From Pyrus communis (lineage: Eukaryota; Streptophyta; Magnoliopsida; Rosales; Rosaceae), in assembly GCF_963583255.1 (NCBI RefSeq), contig NC_084807.1:19848072-19912071 (forward strand): DNA of 64,000 bases, read 5' to 3'. Each line of letters starts with the position of its first letter. The first letter of the stretch is position 1. A program made the position numbers and the translations under genes. Below are positions 34,397 through 47,560 of this stretch, in pieces. The notes under the pieces are model-generated. The model was not told where the DNA came from. It saw nothing but the letters and a program-made list of their open reading frames with translations, and did no database searches.

Positions 34397-36378
34397 TCCC
34401 CATCCCGAGGAACGATCTACAAGAACCCTACGGTCAGTTATGCATCGGCCAAAAGCGAAGAGTCCCAATAAGCTAGTATAGACGTGGTCGAGATATAATT
34501 GACAAACCATACATATGCAAAGTATTGGCTCATGCTAAATCCAAGGATGCCAAAACCCACTCGACCTCTGAGGAAGTTTTCATCAAAACGTCAAAAGTCT
34601 ATAATTTCAACATCACCAAGGCCGATGCCATTTTCGACTAGTTATTGCTTGTAATAATTGTTAAGCTTCGACCAGGGCGTAATATTCCCAAAGCTGAAGG
34701 TTTAAAAGGTAAGGCATATTGCAAATACCACAACTCGAACAAGCATATGACAAATAATTGTGTTGTATTTCGCAATGCTAATCAGAGCTAGATCGACAAT
34801 GGTAAGCTCAACTTCCTTAAGAAACAAATGGTGGTTGACGCCGATCCTTTCCCTATGGCAACAGTAAGCATGGTAGGTGCTCATCTACCCAGGGATAAAG
34901 GAAAAGGGAAAGCCGAGTTTGTCCTAACGTAATTCGTCCTTAAACGTAATTCTCGGCCATGGTTGAAGATTGATTTATATTCAAACAAGCCACCCAAATA
35001 CTTTTCAAACCCAGCTTGTGTTGAGTGAATGTCGGACTCCAACATTGAAGAAACTGATGCATTGATGGTTTTATGCAGTTGGTGTAAATCAAACGTCATC
35101 TTGACTAGGTCGAAGGAAAAACCACTAGGGCCTAAAATACCACTGCAGTCGCGACAACATCCCAAAAGGTGCTTGGTGCGGGCCAACACCAGAAGGTTTT
35201 TGCTAGGCTTGGCCCTTAAGTACAAGGTAACAATCCATCTTTGGCCAAAAGGCGCCTTGATTTCGACTCGGCGTTTTACAATGAGGAGTATTATACGCGT
35301 AACTCTGGCAGCTCAGGTTCATCAGCGGACCTTCAAACCACCTGAGCCACATGAATAGTGTTGGTATACCTACAACTCCCCTACGGTTTATATACTGTAT
35401 TGTCCAAGTTGCAGAAACGTCGACGCCAAAAAATAGACAGTATGGCTCATCGACGAGCAGCTTAAGCTACTCATCTATCAAATGGCAGTCGAAAGAAACG
35501 GTCAACAGCTAAGATGACTAACAACCTCCGGCAATCATGACTGAGCTGCTTTAAGGGAAAAAGGTAATTGATCATGATTTCTAGACCACAATTAAAAAAT
35601 CCAAGAATCGAATCAAACTCATTCTCGGCCTGGGGAAATAAAAGCTCGCCTCTAGCATTTATGGAAGGAAACTGAAAGCAAACTACCCTTGCTACCACCA
35701 CAAGAACCGTTGATTAAAGTCAAACGAAATCTCCACCCATCGTTTCTCGGTGAAGCTTTGAAATACATGCAGGAATTTCACAAAAAGCATTCGGTGAGTG
35801 ATTTGTACGGCCTGCCAAAAGCATGCCAAGAGGCTCTCGATTTGGCACTAACTTGCCCCACTGCCAAACAAATCATTTAAAAGACCACGAATCTGGAATA
35901 AAGGCTAGGTTCCAGCATATACGCGTGGCTTAAGTTCTCGGCTTTGAGGTAGACCCATATACTGATATCGATGCTGCCAACCTTCCCTTCTCTCTTGAGG
36001 ACCTGTAATATTTGCTTTACCATTTTGAAGTTTTCTCGGCAATTGCCCTATTCGGTCTTACAGCCAAGGAACAAGAACGTGTAACATGACTAGATGTTTA
36101 CCTGGACACGAGGGATACTTGCATCGCATATTAGGAGAGGACTCGTAAGGCTTCACAAGAGTAAAACCGAGCCCCAATGTCGAGTGAGCTCGAGGTCGAC
36201 ATTCAGAATGAAGCAGGTTCGATGGACATACAGATGAACGTATTATAGCGACGACCGAAGAAAATCAGGTATATAATGCCCATGAGCAAGATACCTCACC
36301 CCAAAATCCAGAAAACGAAGATCACGACCCGATGGGCCCTTCGATCCTCGACAACATAGAGATCAGCATGGTCCACGT
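33960..36378. repeat. 2,419-bp direct repeat, copy 1 (end of B LTR plus part of A)
   Basis: Matches 41502-43920 without indels and with about nine substitutions by eye, offset 7,542 bp. The repeat crosses the B/A boundary at 34396, so it arose after B inserted. Confidence 0.93.
34402..36378 (+). pseudogene. gag of element A, 3' part with CHHC knuckle, copy 1
   Basis: The continuation of A gag after B. The knuckle CKYHNSNKHMTNNC (34720-34761) has CX2HX4HX4C spacing, which is typical of Tat-lineage gags. Further readable stretches include GAHLPRDKGKGKAEFVLT and, later, LGEALKYMQEFHKKHS (35742-). All three frames have frequent stops. The segment ends abruptly at 36378 where element C sequence begins. 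Confidence 0.75.
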
Positions 36379-39028
36379 AGACGCTCCCACCACCTTGAAA
36401 TTGATTTGGAACCTGCATCAAAGAAGGTAACAACCTATTAGTTGAAATGGGAATTGGAATTGGGATTAGAGACTTACTCGGATGTTGTGGCAATGCCCCT
36501 AGGGCAGCCACCATCTCGCCAATTTTATCCTTAGGTACGGCCAGATTGGGTGTTTTTAGGGCAGTGGCGTGCTCCTTGTGCTTTCTTCCAATTCCTTCCT
36601 CGATGGTGGTTCTAGACGCATCCTTCTTGATTGGTGTTGAACATTCCTGCCCTATATTTTTAGTTGTACCAATGGCAAAACAAGAACGAACATCATTTGT
36701 ATTCTCAATGGATTCAGAAACTTTAAAGTTAATCGTATCACCACCAAACTCCATTGTTAAGGCTCCCCTGGCCACGTCAATCTTGGTGTGGGCTGTTTTC
36801 ATGAAAGGTCGTCCAAGTAAGAGTGGCGATAGTGGAGAGTGGGTTGAATCCTCCATGTCAAGCACATAGAAATCTGCAGGAAAAATCAAGTGGTCTACCT
36901 GCACCAAAACATCTTCCAAAACTCCTCTCGGGTATGCATTAGATCGATCGGCTAATTGAATAATAACACCATCATTTTTAAGCTCTCCTAGATTCATAGA
37001 TGCATAAACAGAGTATGGCATGACATTAATTGATGCACCTAAATCTAGCATAGCATGTTCGAACCTTGTATTTCCAATTACACAAGGGATAGTGAAACTA
37101 CCTGGATCTTTGCATTTAGGTGGCAGCTTTCTTTGCAACATTGCAGAGACATTCTCACTTACATGTACCACCTCTTTCTCCCGAATCCGTTTCCTTGTTG
37201 TACAAATCTTCCTCAAAAACTTAGCGTACTTCGGAATTTGCTTTATTGCATCAAGGAGCGGGATATTGAAATGCACCTTCCTAAACGTCTCCAGGATGTC
37301 TTTTTCATCCTCCTCTGTCTTAGATTGCATAAACCTGCTAGGAAAGGGCACATTCAAAGGAAAAGCATTAGTAGGAACTGAACTTGACACGTTTCTACCT
37401 TTATTGGGTGAATTGGACGACTTGGGATCACTTGGAACTTGCGGCACACTTGGTTCCACCTTGGCCGTGAGTGGCCTTTGCTCCTCCTCTTCAATTCTCA
37501 ACTCGTCCTCCTCGTTGGAACGTGATTTGGATGGGTTGAGGTCAGATCCAACTTGCTTTCCACTTCGCAAATACATAGCTTTTGCAGATTCGAATCCACC
37601 TTTTGGATTGACTACCGTTGAGCTAGGCAACCTTCCTTGCTCACGAAATTGCCCCATGAACTCGGCAATTTGTCCCACTTGCTTCTCTAAGTTGTCCACC
37701 CTCTTGTCTTGGATTTGCCTCTCTTTGTTCTGAGTTTGAACTTCCTGCGTCAAAGTAGTAAGTAATTGAAAAATCTTATCACTATCACTTGAATTACCTA
37801 CATTGCTTTGGGCAGGTTGTGCTTGGGCTTGTGGTGGTGCCAACGGCTTTTGATAAAACCCCGGGGGTTGTTGCCTAAATCCGCTTTGTTGTTGACCTTG
37901 TTGGGGGTCTCGCCATTTGAAATTCGGATGATCACGCCAACCGGGATTGTAAGTATTAGAAAACGGATCACCACGTGTTTGGTATTGGTTGCCATATCCC
38001 ACGGCATTGAGTGTCTCCCACCCTCCATTCTCGATCAATTGTGGGCACTTGTCCGTAGGGTGTCCTTGCATGGAGCATACGCCACAAGAAGCTACGGTTT
38101 TGACTTTTGGACCTTCCACCACTTGAGAAAGCAACGTAGTAAGGTTAGCCATTTGATTTTGAAGTTCGGTTATGACACTTACCTCATTGACTTGGTGTTG
38201 CCGTGGGGTACTCCTCTGTCCAACGCCTTCGTATTGTTGAGCGTTCAACGCTCGATTAGCAATCAACATCTTTGCAGCCGTAAGGGTCTTGTCCACCAAT
38301 GCTCCTCCCGCTGAGGCATCTAGCATTTGACGTTCGATTGGTAGAAGTCCCTCGTAGAAGTATTGTAAGAGAAGTTCCTCCTTCATCTGATGCTGTGGAC
38401 ATGAAGCAACAAGAGATTTAAAACGTTCATAATAAGTAGGAAAAGATTCACCTTCATCTTGTTGAATTCCACTTATCCTTTTTCGTAGGAGGATGACTCG
38501 AGAAGTTGGGAAAAACTTCTCCAAGTAAGCTCGTTTCATGCTCTCCCATGATGTGACAGTTCCGGGAGCCAATTCGTACAACCAATCTTTCGCTTTCTCT
38601 TGGAGAGAAAAGGGAAAGGCCTTCATCTTCAAGATGCTCTCATCTACGTTCACCGGAGTCATGCTTGAGCAAACGACTTCAAACTCCTTCAAATGCTTGT
38701 TCGGATCTTCCATGGATAGCCCATGGTACTTCGGAATGTGATGTAACAGGCTTGACTTCAATTCGAACTCGGCAGTCTTGTCTTGAGCCGCCCTTGGGTA
38801 TTGGATGCACAAGGGTGCGGCATTGGCCAATCCCGAAGCGGAAAGCTCCTTGATTGTTCGGTTGTCCGCTGCCATGTCTTCCACTTCTTCTTCAAATTCA
38901 GAAACGGACTCGGAACTTGCACTTGATTCACTAGGTTCCGGGTTCTTCCTCTTACGTCTCAACTCACGCTCAAAATCGTCGTCAAAGTCTAAAATATGTT
39001 CGTGAACCGGATTAGAACTCTGAGTCAT
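36379..39028 (-). CDS. gag-protease of element C, open but 3'-truncated
   Basis: Begins at ATG 39028 (MTQSSNPVHEHILDFDDD) about 100 bp after the primer site and stays open for about 883 codons to the junction, then reads 27 more codons into unrelated A sequence, ending at 36296. Gag core motifs: FPFSLQEKAKDWLYELAPG, then KFFPTSR and YYERFKSLVASCPQHQ. A CCHC knuckle CGVCSMQGHPTDKC follows. Protease motif MLDLGASINVMPYSVY and later LLLGRPFMKTA mark the aspartic protease, with Leu at the middle position of the usual D-S/T-G triad. An absence of stops shows that C is young. It has no pol, so it can only supply gag. Confidence 0.88.
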
Positions 39029-39130
39029 AAACAAGTACCTAAACAAGAAACAAAACAAGATGAAGAATCTGGAATAAAATAAAACAAATGAAAATAAAAC
39101 AATCCAAGGGATTAGCAAAGTTGCTAATCC

Positions 39131-39150
39131 CCGGCAACGGCGCCAAAATT
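39131..39150 (-). other. primer binding site of element C
   Basis: AATTTTGGCGCCGTTGCCGG on the minus strand, directly at the end of the LTR. Confidence 0.85.
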
Positions 39151-41501
39151 TGATGCGAGATTTATACGCACACAAATTAAACCCTCTTTTTATCAATTGT
39201 AGTGAAGAATGTAAGTAGGGATCGTTCTGGACCGGGGATTAGGAGGGCTTGTTAATCACTTGGAAACTGACTCAAATACGTAAAAACAAGTTTAAAACAC
39301 TATATTAGACTCAAAGAATGCAAAACTAAACTTTAAAACACCAAAACAAACCAAAAGACTCAAAACAGCACCAAAACACTCAAAACTGCCTTAAAAACAC
39401 AATCTGGGCAGTTTTGAACACTAGACACAACTTTGGACGAAAATTGGTTTTACTTTGACCTAAGACACTTAAAAACACAAACTAAAGTGATTTCTAACTA
39501 CTATGACTCAGCAAAGTAAAGGGGGATTGGTTTTGGACGAATTTAAAAACAAAACAAACTTTTTAAATTAGAACAGATTGTAAAACGAATTTGATGGAAT
39601 TGAATGGATGGGAAGCTAGCTAGGGGGTTCATCTCCACACATGTTATACTTGCATATAAAACGATTTCCAATTGCTTTTCAATAACCCATGAATTCTCAA
39701 CGCCCCAAGTTAATTAGGTTCGCTTAAATTAACCTTCAGATTTTCCTAACGTTATTGAATTGGATGATTGCATACGACAACCCAAAACATTCCCCACAAG
39801 TCCCCTACATGATTGCATAATAGAGATACAAGCAAGAATCATTAAGTTCTATGAAAACCATAAGCATTGACGAAGCACTTGTTACTATGATTGCATGAAA
39901 CTTATGCCAAGAATTTACTTAACGCGATTGAGATCATCAACCTTTACTACTTGTGAATATAATTCCATAACGATTAGGTGAAATTTCCTTATATCCTAGC
40001 ATCCAATTTATGCATGATAATTAAGCGTGCACTCTCAACCAACACACACAAATCAATGTAATTCACATAGATAAGTAAATTGAATTCACAACTTATGAAA
40101 CGCAATTAGAAGTAATCAATTCATATAGCAAGTATGTTCATGGTTTCGAATCCCCCCCTAGCCAAGGGGGGGTTTAGTTCCTCATACGCACAAAACAAAG
40201 AGAATTGAAATTAAACATTGAATTCAAAGGAAAAGAAACACCTAGAAATTCCAGCGACGCGAACTCGAATTGCATGAACTCCCGAGCTTCCTTCTCCTCC
40301 TCCTTGGTGCGGCAAGGGTCTAGGGACAGGTTTAGGGCCTTAGGTGTATGGATGAATGGTTATGGAGGGATGTAGTAGTGTTTAGGGGAAGGGGATGGTG
40401 CGGCAAGGCTTAAAACTAAGGAGAAAGGTGTTTGGTGGCTGCGGCAAGGGTGTGGAGAGGGTTGGACGAATTTCTGGAATGAATGAATGTGTATGAGAGG
40501 TGGTGGTCTGATCTAGGGGTTAATATGAGTATATATAAGCACTTAAAACCCTAGGGTAATCAGATATGGACTTGAATAACCCAAATCCACAAGGAAATAG
40601 GCCATCTAGAAGGTAGGAAACCCCAAAGGAAAAGGAATAGAGGCGCCAGATTTTTAGGGTTCTAGAAACAAAGTCTTTTGTGGCAGAAATTGGCACTTCT
40701 AGAAGGATTTGGGGCGCCACTTTTGTAGGAGATAAGATAAGGTTCCTAAAATCATGTTTTAAGGGCCAAATTTGTAGGGAAAAAGAGATAAGGGTGCGGC
40801 ACCTTTGTAGGGATAATGTTAGGGCTTCTAGAAAGCCTAAAAACTAAGGGGATTTGGATAAAACCCACGGCAAAGATAGGATAAGGCATCTAAGGCTTCT
40901 AGAAACCCTCCAAGATAAGGTAAAGTGCATGGCATCCCTATAGGATTAGGATAAGGTGTCCTAAAGTGTTTAGGACTCCTCTTTGTGGCTGAAAACCTTG
41001 TGCATTAGGATTAGGAAAGCTAATCCTTCTTCATCTTGGAATTCTTTTCCTTCTTGGACTTGGAAAACTTCTTTGTTGCTTCACTTGAGACCATTTGGAT
41101 TTTGACTTTCCTTCATCAAGTAGGAAACCTTATTTGAGTAGGAATCTTCATTCTTCTAGGAATCCTAATTCAACTAGGAAACCCATTTTAACTAGGAATC
41201 CTAATTCAACTAGGAAACCATCTTCCATCAGGGACTTTCCTACTTCAACTAGGAAACCTTGCTCAAGTAGGAATCATCATCTTCAAGTCTTCAATTTCGT
41301 CCATCCTCTTGGCTCCAAGCATATGATGTCCATTCCAAGCTCTAATTTGCTCCAAAAGGCTCCAAAATGCATCATTTTGCATACTTTGCCCTTAAAACCT
41401 GAAAACACATAGAACTAGCTTAAAAGACTACTTTACTAAGGAAAAACACTATAAATGCACAAAAACAAGCTAAACTAAGGTGCGTAAATATGCTCCTATC
41501 A
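39151..41501 (-). repeat. 5' LTR of element C, 2,351 bp
   Basis: Similar to the B LTR in its first and last thirds. Inside are repeated words of CTAGGAATCCTAATTC type at about 41155-41260, absent from B. Confidence 0.88.
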
Positions 41502-43920
41502 GATAAGTGAATGATATGATAAGTGGATGATAAGATAAGTGAATGATATGATAAGTGGATGATATGATAAGTGGTGAATGATAAGTGGTGAATGATATGT
41601 GGGAGTGTGGCTGAAATGAAGGAGTGGAATGTTGGAATGTTATGCACGGCTAAGGATATAGGAAAGGTTTAAATGTCCTAAAACTAAAGGGAACAAGGTT
41701 CCAACACTTTGGTCTTCAATTAGGTCTTCAATTTCGTCCAACACTTTGGCTCCAAGCATAAGCTATCCATCCTAAGCCCAAAAGTGCTCCAAAAGTCTCC
41801 AAAATGCATCTTTTTGCTCCTTTAGCCCTTTGGACCTACAAACACACGAAAATAGCTTAAAGTACTAAAATAACTAAAGAAACATAACGTAAATGCACGA
41901 GAACAAGCCATTTAAGTCGCATGAATATGCTCCTATCATCCCCATCCCGAGGAACGATCTACAAGAACCCTACGGTCAGTTATGCATCGGCCAAAAGCGA
42001 AGAGTCCCAATAAGCTAGTATAGACGTGGTCGAGATATAATTGACAAACCATACATATGCAAAGTATTGGCTCATGCTAAATCCAAGGATGCCAAAACCC
42101 ACTCGACCTCTGAGGAAGTTTTCATCAAAACGTCAAAAGTCTATAATTTCAACATCACCAAGGCCGATGCCATTTTCGACTAGTTATTGCTTGTAATAAT
42201 TGTTAAGCTTCGACCAGGGCGTAATATTCCCAAAGCTGAAGGTTTAAAAGGTAAGGCATATTGCAAATACCACAACTCGAACAAGCATATGACAAATAAT
42301 TGTGTTGTATTTCGCAATGCTAATCAGAGCTAGATCGACAATCGTAAGCTCAACTTCCTTAAGAAACAAATGGTGGTTGACGCCGATCCTTTCCCGATGG
42401 CAACAGTAAGCATGGTAGGTGCTCATCTACCCAGGGATAAAGGAAAAGGGAAAGCCGAGTTTGTCCTAACGTAATTCGTCCTTAAACGTAATTCTCGGCC
42501 ATGGTTGAAGATTGATTTATATTCAAACAAGCCACCCAAATACTTTTCAAACCCAGCTTGTGTTGAGTGAATGTCGGACTCCAACATTGAAGAAACTGAT
42601 GCATTGATGGTTTTATGCAGTTGGTGTAAATCAAACGTCATCTTGACTAGGTCGAAGGAAAAACCACTAGGGCCTAAAATACCACTGCAGTCGCGACAAC
42701 ATCCCAAAAGGTGCTTGGTGCGGGCCAACACCAGAAGGTTTTTGCTAGGCTTGGCCCTTAAGTACAAGGTAACAATCCATCTTTGGCCAAAAGGCGCCTT
42801 GATTTCGACTCGGCGTTTTACAATGAGGAGTATTATACGCGTAACTCTGGCAGCTCAGGTTCATCAGCGGACCTTCAAACCACCTGAGCCACATGAATAG
42901 TGTTGGTATACCTACAACTCCCCTACGGTTTATATACTGTATTGTCCAAGTTGCAGAAACGTCGACGCCAAAAAATAGACAGTATGGCTCATCGACGAGC
43001 AGCTTAAGCTACTCATCTATCAAATGGCAGTCGAAAGAAACGGTCAACAACTAAGATGACTAACAACCTCCGGCAATCATGACTGAGCTGCTTTAAGGGA
43101 AAAAGGTAATTGATCATGATTTCGAGACCACAATTAAAAAATCCAAGAATCGAATCAAACTCATTCTCGGCCTGGGGAAATAAAAGCTCGCCTCTAGCAT
43201 TTATGGAAGGAAACTGAAAGCAAACTACCCTTGCTACCACCACAAGAACCGTTGATTAAAGTCAAACGAAATCTCCACCCATCGTTTCTCGGTGAAGCTT
43301 TGAAATACATGCAGGAATTTCACAAAAAGCATTCGGTGAATGATTTGTACGGCCTGCCAAAAGCATGCCAAGAGGCTCTCGATTTGGCACTAACTTGCCC
43401 CACTGCCAAACAAATCATTTAAAAGACCACGAATCTGGAATAAAGGCTAGGTTCCAGCATATACGCGTGGCTTAAGTTCTCGGCTTTGAGGTAGACCCAT
43501 ATACTGATATCGATGCTGCCAACCTTCCCTTCTCTCTTGAGGACCTATAATATTTGCTTTACCATTTTGAAGTTTTCTCGGCAATTGCCCTATTCGGTCT
43601 TACAGCCAAGGAACAAGAACGTGTAACATGACTAGATGTTTACCTGGACACGAGGGATACCTGCATCGCATATTAGGAGCGGACTCGTAAGGCTTCACAA
43701 GAGTAAAACCGAGCCCCAATGTCGAGTGAGCTCGAGGTCGACATTCAGAATGAAGCAGGTTCGATGGACATACAGATGAACGTATTATAGCGACGACCGA
43801 AGAAAATCAGGTATATAATGCCCATGAGCAAGATACCTCACCCCAAAATCCAGAAAACGAAGATCACGACCCGATGGGCCCTTCGATCCTCGACAACATA
43901 GAGATCAGCATGGTCCACGT
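41502..43920. repeat. 2,419-bp direct repeat, copy 2
   Basis: Copy of 33960-36378. It consists of the last 437 bp of a B LTR (41502-41938) and A gag sequence (41939-43920). From 43921 A continues into protease. This copy carries the intact connection to the rest of A. Confidence 0.93.
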
Positions 43921-46900
43921 CTTACCTGTCGAGTTTCAACCAACTACATCCTTACTAAATTTGGTAAGAAGCTACACAAGTCGATTTTGTGGCCATCGAA
44001 AAGATTAAGCAAGTAAGCAAATAAGATATACTTAAAGCAGCTCTTGCCAAATTGTTTCCTCACTATTCATCAGTTGATCTTCATTATTTGAAACCATTGT
44101 ATGTTACGACTCATATTGAAGAATACCTGGTTTCCAAAATTTTCATTAACTGTGGAGCAACAGTCAACATCATGCCCGTTTCTATCATAAAGGCATTACG
44201 TCGTTCTAATGATGAACTGATTCCATCAGGGATAACCATGAGCAGCTTTGTCGGTGACAAATCCCAGAACAAATGAGTGCTTCCTTTAGAGGTCACAATC
44301 GCAAGTCGACATAACTACGTTGTTTATAGTGGATTCAAAGACCGAGTATAATGCATTGCTTGGTTGAGACTAGATCCACCAAACGGGTTGTATCCCCTCG
44401 TCACTATATCAAGGTCTCATTTTCTAAAACGGCAAGTTGGCCGTAGTTTATCTGGACAATAATTAACTGTTCGAAGCAAATATGATTCAAGCTTATTATG
44501 ACAATGATCATGTAAGCTACATCTCTCTGCAAGGTTGTAACAACGAGGGACTCGAATTTCAGTTCAGAAAGCCATCGAGGTTAGCGCCGGGACTGTCCAC
44601 CAGGATTCGACGAGACTCAGGTTGGTTGACCTAATTACTGATCCTGATGTCTGATACCAAACAAGATAGACGCCGGGTCACGGTCTCATCTACCATGGAA
44701 TGACTGTTGACCCATTAGTCTATTATTTCCAAGAAACCAAATTCTAGCATAAACTTAGTAGAGTTCCTCACCGAATGAGACAATGGTCCAGCCTTCACTT
44801 GACAAAGTCCAACCTACCCAGCCGAGCTCGAAGATAGTTGGCCCTAAGTCAAAGATCCATTAGAGGAAATAAAGAAGAATGGTGCTCTACGTATTTGCAT
44901 CGATTTTCGTAATTTAAATTTGGCAACCCCTAAAGATGAATATACAATGCCAATTTCAGATTTGTTAATTAACGCAGCAGCAAAGCACGAGATGTTATCC
45001 TTCATGGATGGCCATGTTGGTTATAACCAGATTTTCATTGCTAAGGCCGATGTTCACAAAACTACTTTTTGTTGCCTGGGAGCACTTGGGACTTACGAAT
45101 AGGTTATCATGTTTTTCGGCCTTAAAAACGCCGGTGCCATATACTAACGCGCTATGAACACTATTTTTCATTACCTAGTTGGCACCGTTGTTGAGGTATA
45201 TATCAATGATGTTGTGGTCAAGTCAAAGCACTGTCGAACATATTTAGATGATCTTTGGCAAGCTTTCCTTTGTATGCGGCAACATAACCTTAAAATGAAC
45301 CCTGCCAAGTGTGTGTTTGGTGTATCGATATTCAATTTCTTAGGTTTCCTTGTACATCACCAAGGCATCGAGGTGGATGCAAATAAAGATCGGGTGATTA
45401 TTAATGTTCCACCCCTGACAACTAAGAACCAATTACAATCATTACTAGGTAAAATCAACTTCCTCCATCATTTCATTTCCAATTCGGTAGGGTTTAGGAC
45501 CTCAACATGGCAAACCCCTTAAACTATGTATCTCGACGATCGAGAAATCCATCAACTGTCTTCTTGCACAAGACAACTACACAGAGCAGGAGCAAGCCAT
45601 TTTTTACTTTAGCTGGAATCTTAACCCAGCTAAGACAAATTATTCACTTGTCAAGAAACTTTGTTTGGCTTTTTTTTTACTGCATCTAAGCTTAAGCATG
45701 ACATGTTCCCTTCTTTTATGTAGGTCATCGCCTAAATAAATGTTATTTGCTATATGCTCACTCAGCCAATAGTGAAAGGCCGAATTGGGAATTGGCAATG
45801 GCGCTATCCGAATGTAGTTTGCAATACATGCCCCAAAAGGCTATAAAAGGACAAGCGTTGGCCGATTTCTTAGCTTAACATCCTACTCCATACGGTTTTT
45901 AGGGTAACGACATCGAAATTGGCATGGTGGAAACACGTGATAATTATTGGACGATGTATTTTGACGGCTCTAGTACCTCGACCTCTACTGGTGTTGGAAT
46001 CGTCATCCAGTCCCCTTATCACTACCGATGATATTTTTCTCTCAAGCTGGATTTTGACTGCACAAATAATCAGGCCGAATACAAAGCCTTTATCATCGGC
46101 CTACTATCTTTCAAAACTTAAGAGCAATCAGCATGCTTACCCTTGGCTATTCCAAACTTGTGATTAACTAACTCAATGAGACTTTTCATTGTATGAGGTG
46201 TACTTTGGCACCCTATCATATGGTTGCCAGCTATTTAGCCGACTCGTATGTAGGCATTACATTCAAGCACATCTCATTAGTTCGAAACACCAACATAGAC
46301 GAATTGGCTTAAATAGCTTCCGGAGCACAACTTTTAGGAGGCGACTTGGGCCGGGTCATACCGGTTGTGTGACGTCCACACCTGACTTTGGTTAATCAAC
46401 AAGTTCTCCAACACAACCACGTGATCCCTACCTTTGTTGTTGGAATTAGAGGATCCTATAAATGTTTGCGCGATCGAGACATTATTTGACAACTGGAGAA
46501 GGTCAATTATGTAGTATCTTGATAATCCCAGTGGGAACCACAACCACAAGACAAATGTACATGCCAGAAATTACGTAATGTACTAGAACAAGTTGTTCCA
46601 AAAGGGTGAAGACGGTCTTTTGCTATTATGCCTCGGCCCGGAAAAGCCGCCCAAGTTATTACAAAGGTACACGAAAGGATATGTGGAGCCCATCATTCAG
46701 GACGCAAAACATAGTGGTTGCTTCATCGACACGACTATTTCTAGCTGAGTATGTTAAAAGATTACCTTGAATACTCGCGAGGTTGTGTGCAATGTCAAAT
46801 TCATGGACCCGTACAGAGAGTCTTAGCCAAATTACTTCACTCGGTCACCAAACCATAACTGTTCAGAGGATGGGCCATAGATGTAATCAGCAAAATTACG

Positions 46901-47560
46901 CTGTCTTCTGGATCAGCAAAGTATGCATGGATACTCGTAGCAATTGACTACTTCATTAAGTGGGCCGAAGCGAAATCATACACTGAATTAATGTCCAAAA
47001 AAGTTTGTAATTTTGTGGAAGAAAACTTCATGACAAGATTTGGCGTATTGAAAACAATTATAACGGACAACGACACAATTTTTACAGCCGACAGGTTTGA
47101 AGAATACACGGCGAGTTTGAAAATTCGACTCGATCAGTCCACGCCATATTACCCACAAGCAAATGGATAGGTTGAAGCAAGTAACAAAGTTTTAATCGTT
47201 ATCCTTGAGAAATTGATAAAAGAAAAGCCTAGTATGTGGCATTTGAAGTTAAACGAGGCATTATGGGAATATCGAACTTCACATTGATCAGCAACAGGGA
47301 TGACTCTATACACGTAGACTATGGATATGACGCAATGTTATCGGTCGAGCTAAGCATAAACTTATTACAAGTTATCGAAAAAAGTAGTTTGTTCAATTCC
47401 AAGAGGCAATAGTTATAGGACTTGGAGGAAGCTCGGCTTGATGCCTATAATTTACTAGTGGCGCTGAAAAAGATTGTCGAATGAGTTTATAATTGATGGG
47501 TTAGGCAAAAGACGTTTGGCGAAGGTGAATTAGTAAGGCAATCCATGTTGCCAGTATGAA
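43921..47560 (+). pseudogene. pol of element A (protease, RT, RNase H, integrase), decayed
   Basis: Protease: FINCGATVNIMPVSII at about 44141, with the catalytic Asp replaced by Asn. Reverse transcriptase 44860-45520: GALRICIDFRNLNLATPKD, then FFGLKNAGAIY and YINDVVVKS, where the YxDD motif reads YIND. RNase H-like segment MYFDGSSTSTSTGVGIVI at about 45954, then NNQAEYKAFI. Integrase about 46620-47380: HHCC finger (CVQCQIHG), core GWAIDVISKI, then IITDNDTIF and VEASNKVLI. Numerous stops and several frameshifts. The two changed catalytic residues show that it is dead. Confidence 0.85.

Larger units (their letters stand above)
36379..41501 (-). mobile_element. element C: truncated Athila-type Ty3/gypsy retrotransposon
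   Basis: On the minus strand: 5' LTR 39151-41501 (TGATAGGAGC to CGCATCA), primer site, then gag-protease, cut off at 36379 before reverse transcriptase. The 3' LTR and the rest of pol are missing. Its LTR is related to that of B but differs over its middle (about 40250-41300). The outer LTR end is precise and abuts B LTR sequence at 41502, where gataa could be its target duplication; so C once inserted into a B LTR. Confidence 0.88.

Noticed and set aside
34881..35358. Frames of 109-114 codons on both strands, identical at 42423-42900
   Set aside because: Both lie in the repeated, decayed gag part of element A and have no own motif.
37020..37733. A 237-codon plus frame, and other plus frames within 36447-39005
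   Set aside because: Shadow of the element C gag-protease read on the other strand.
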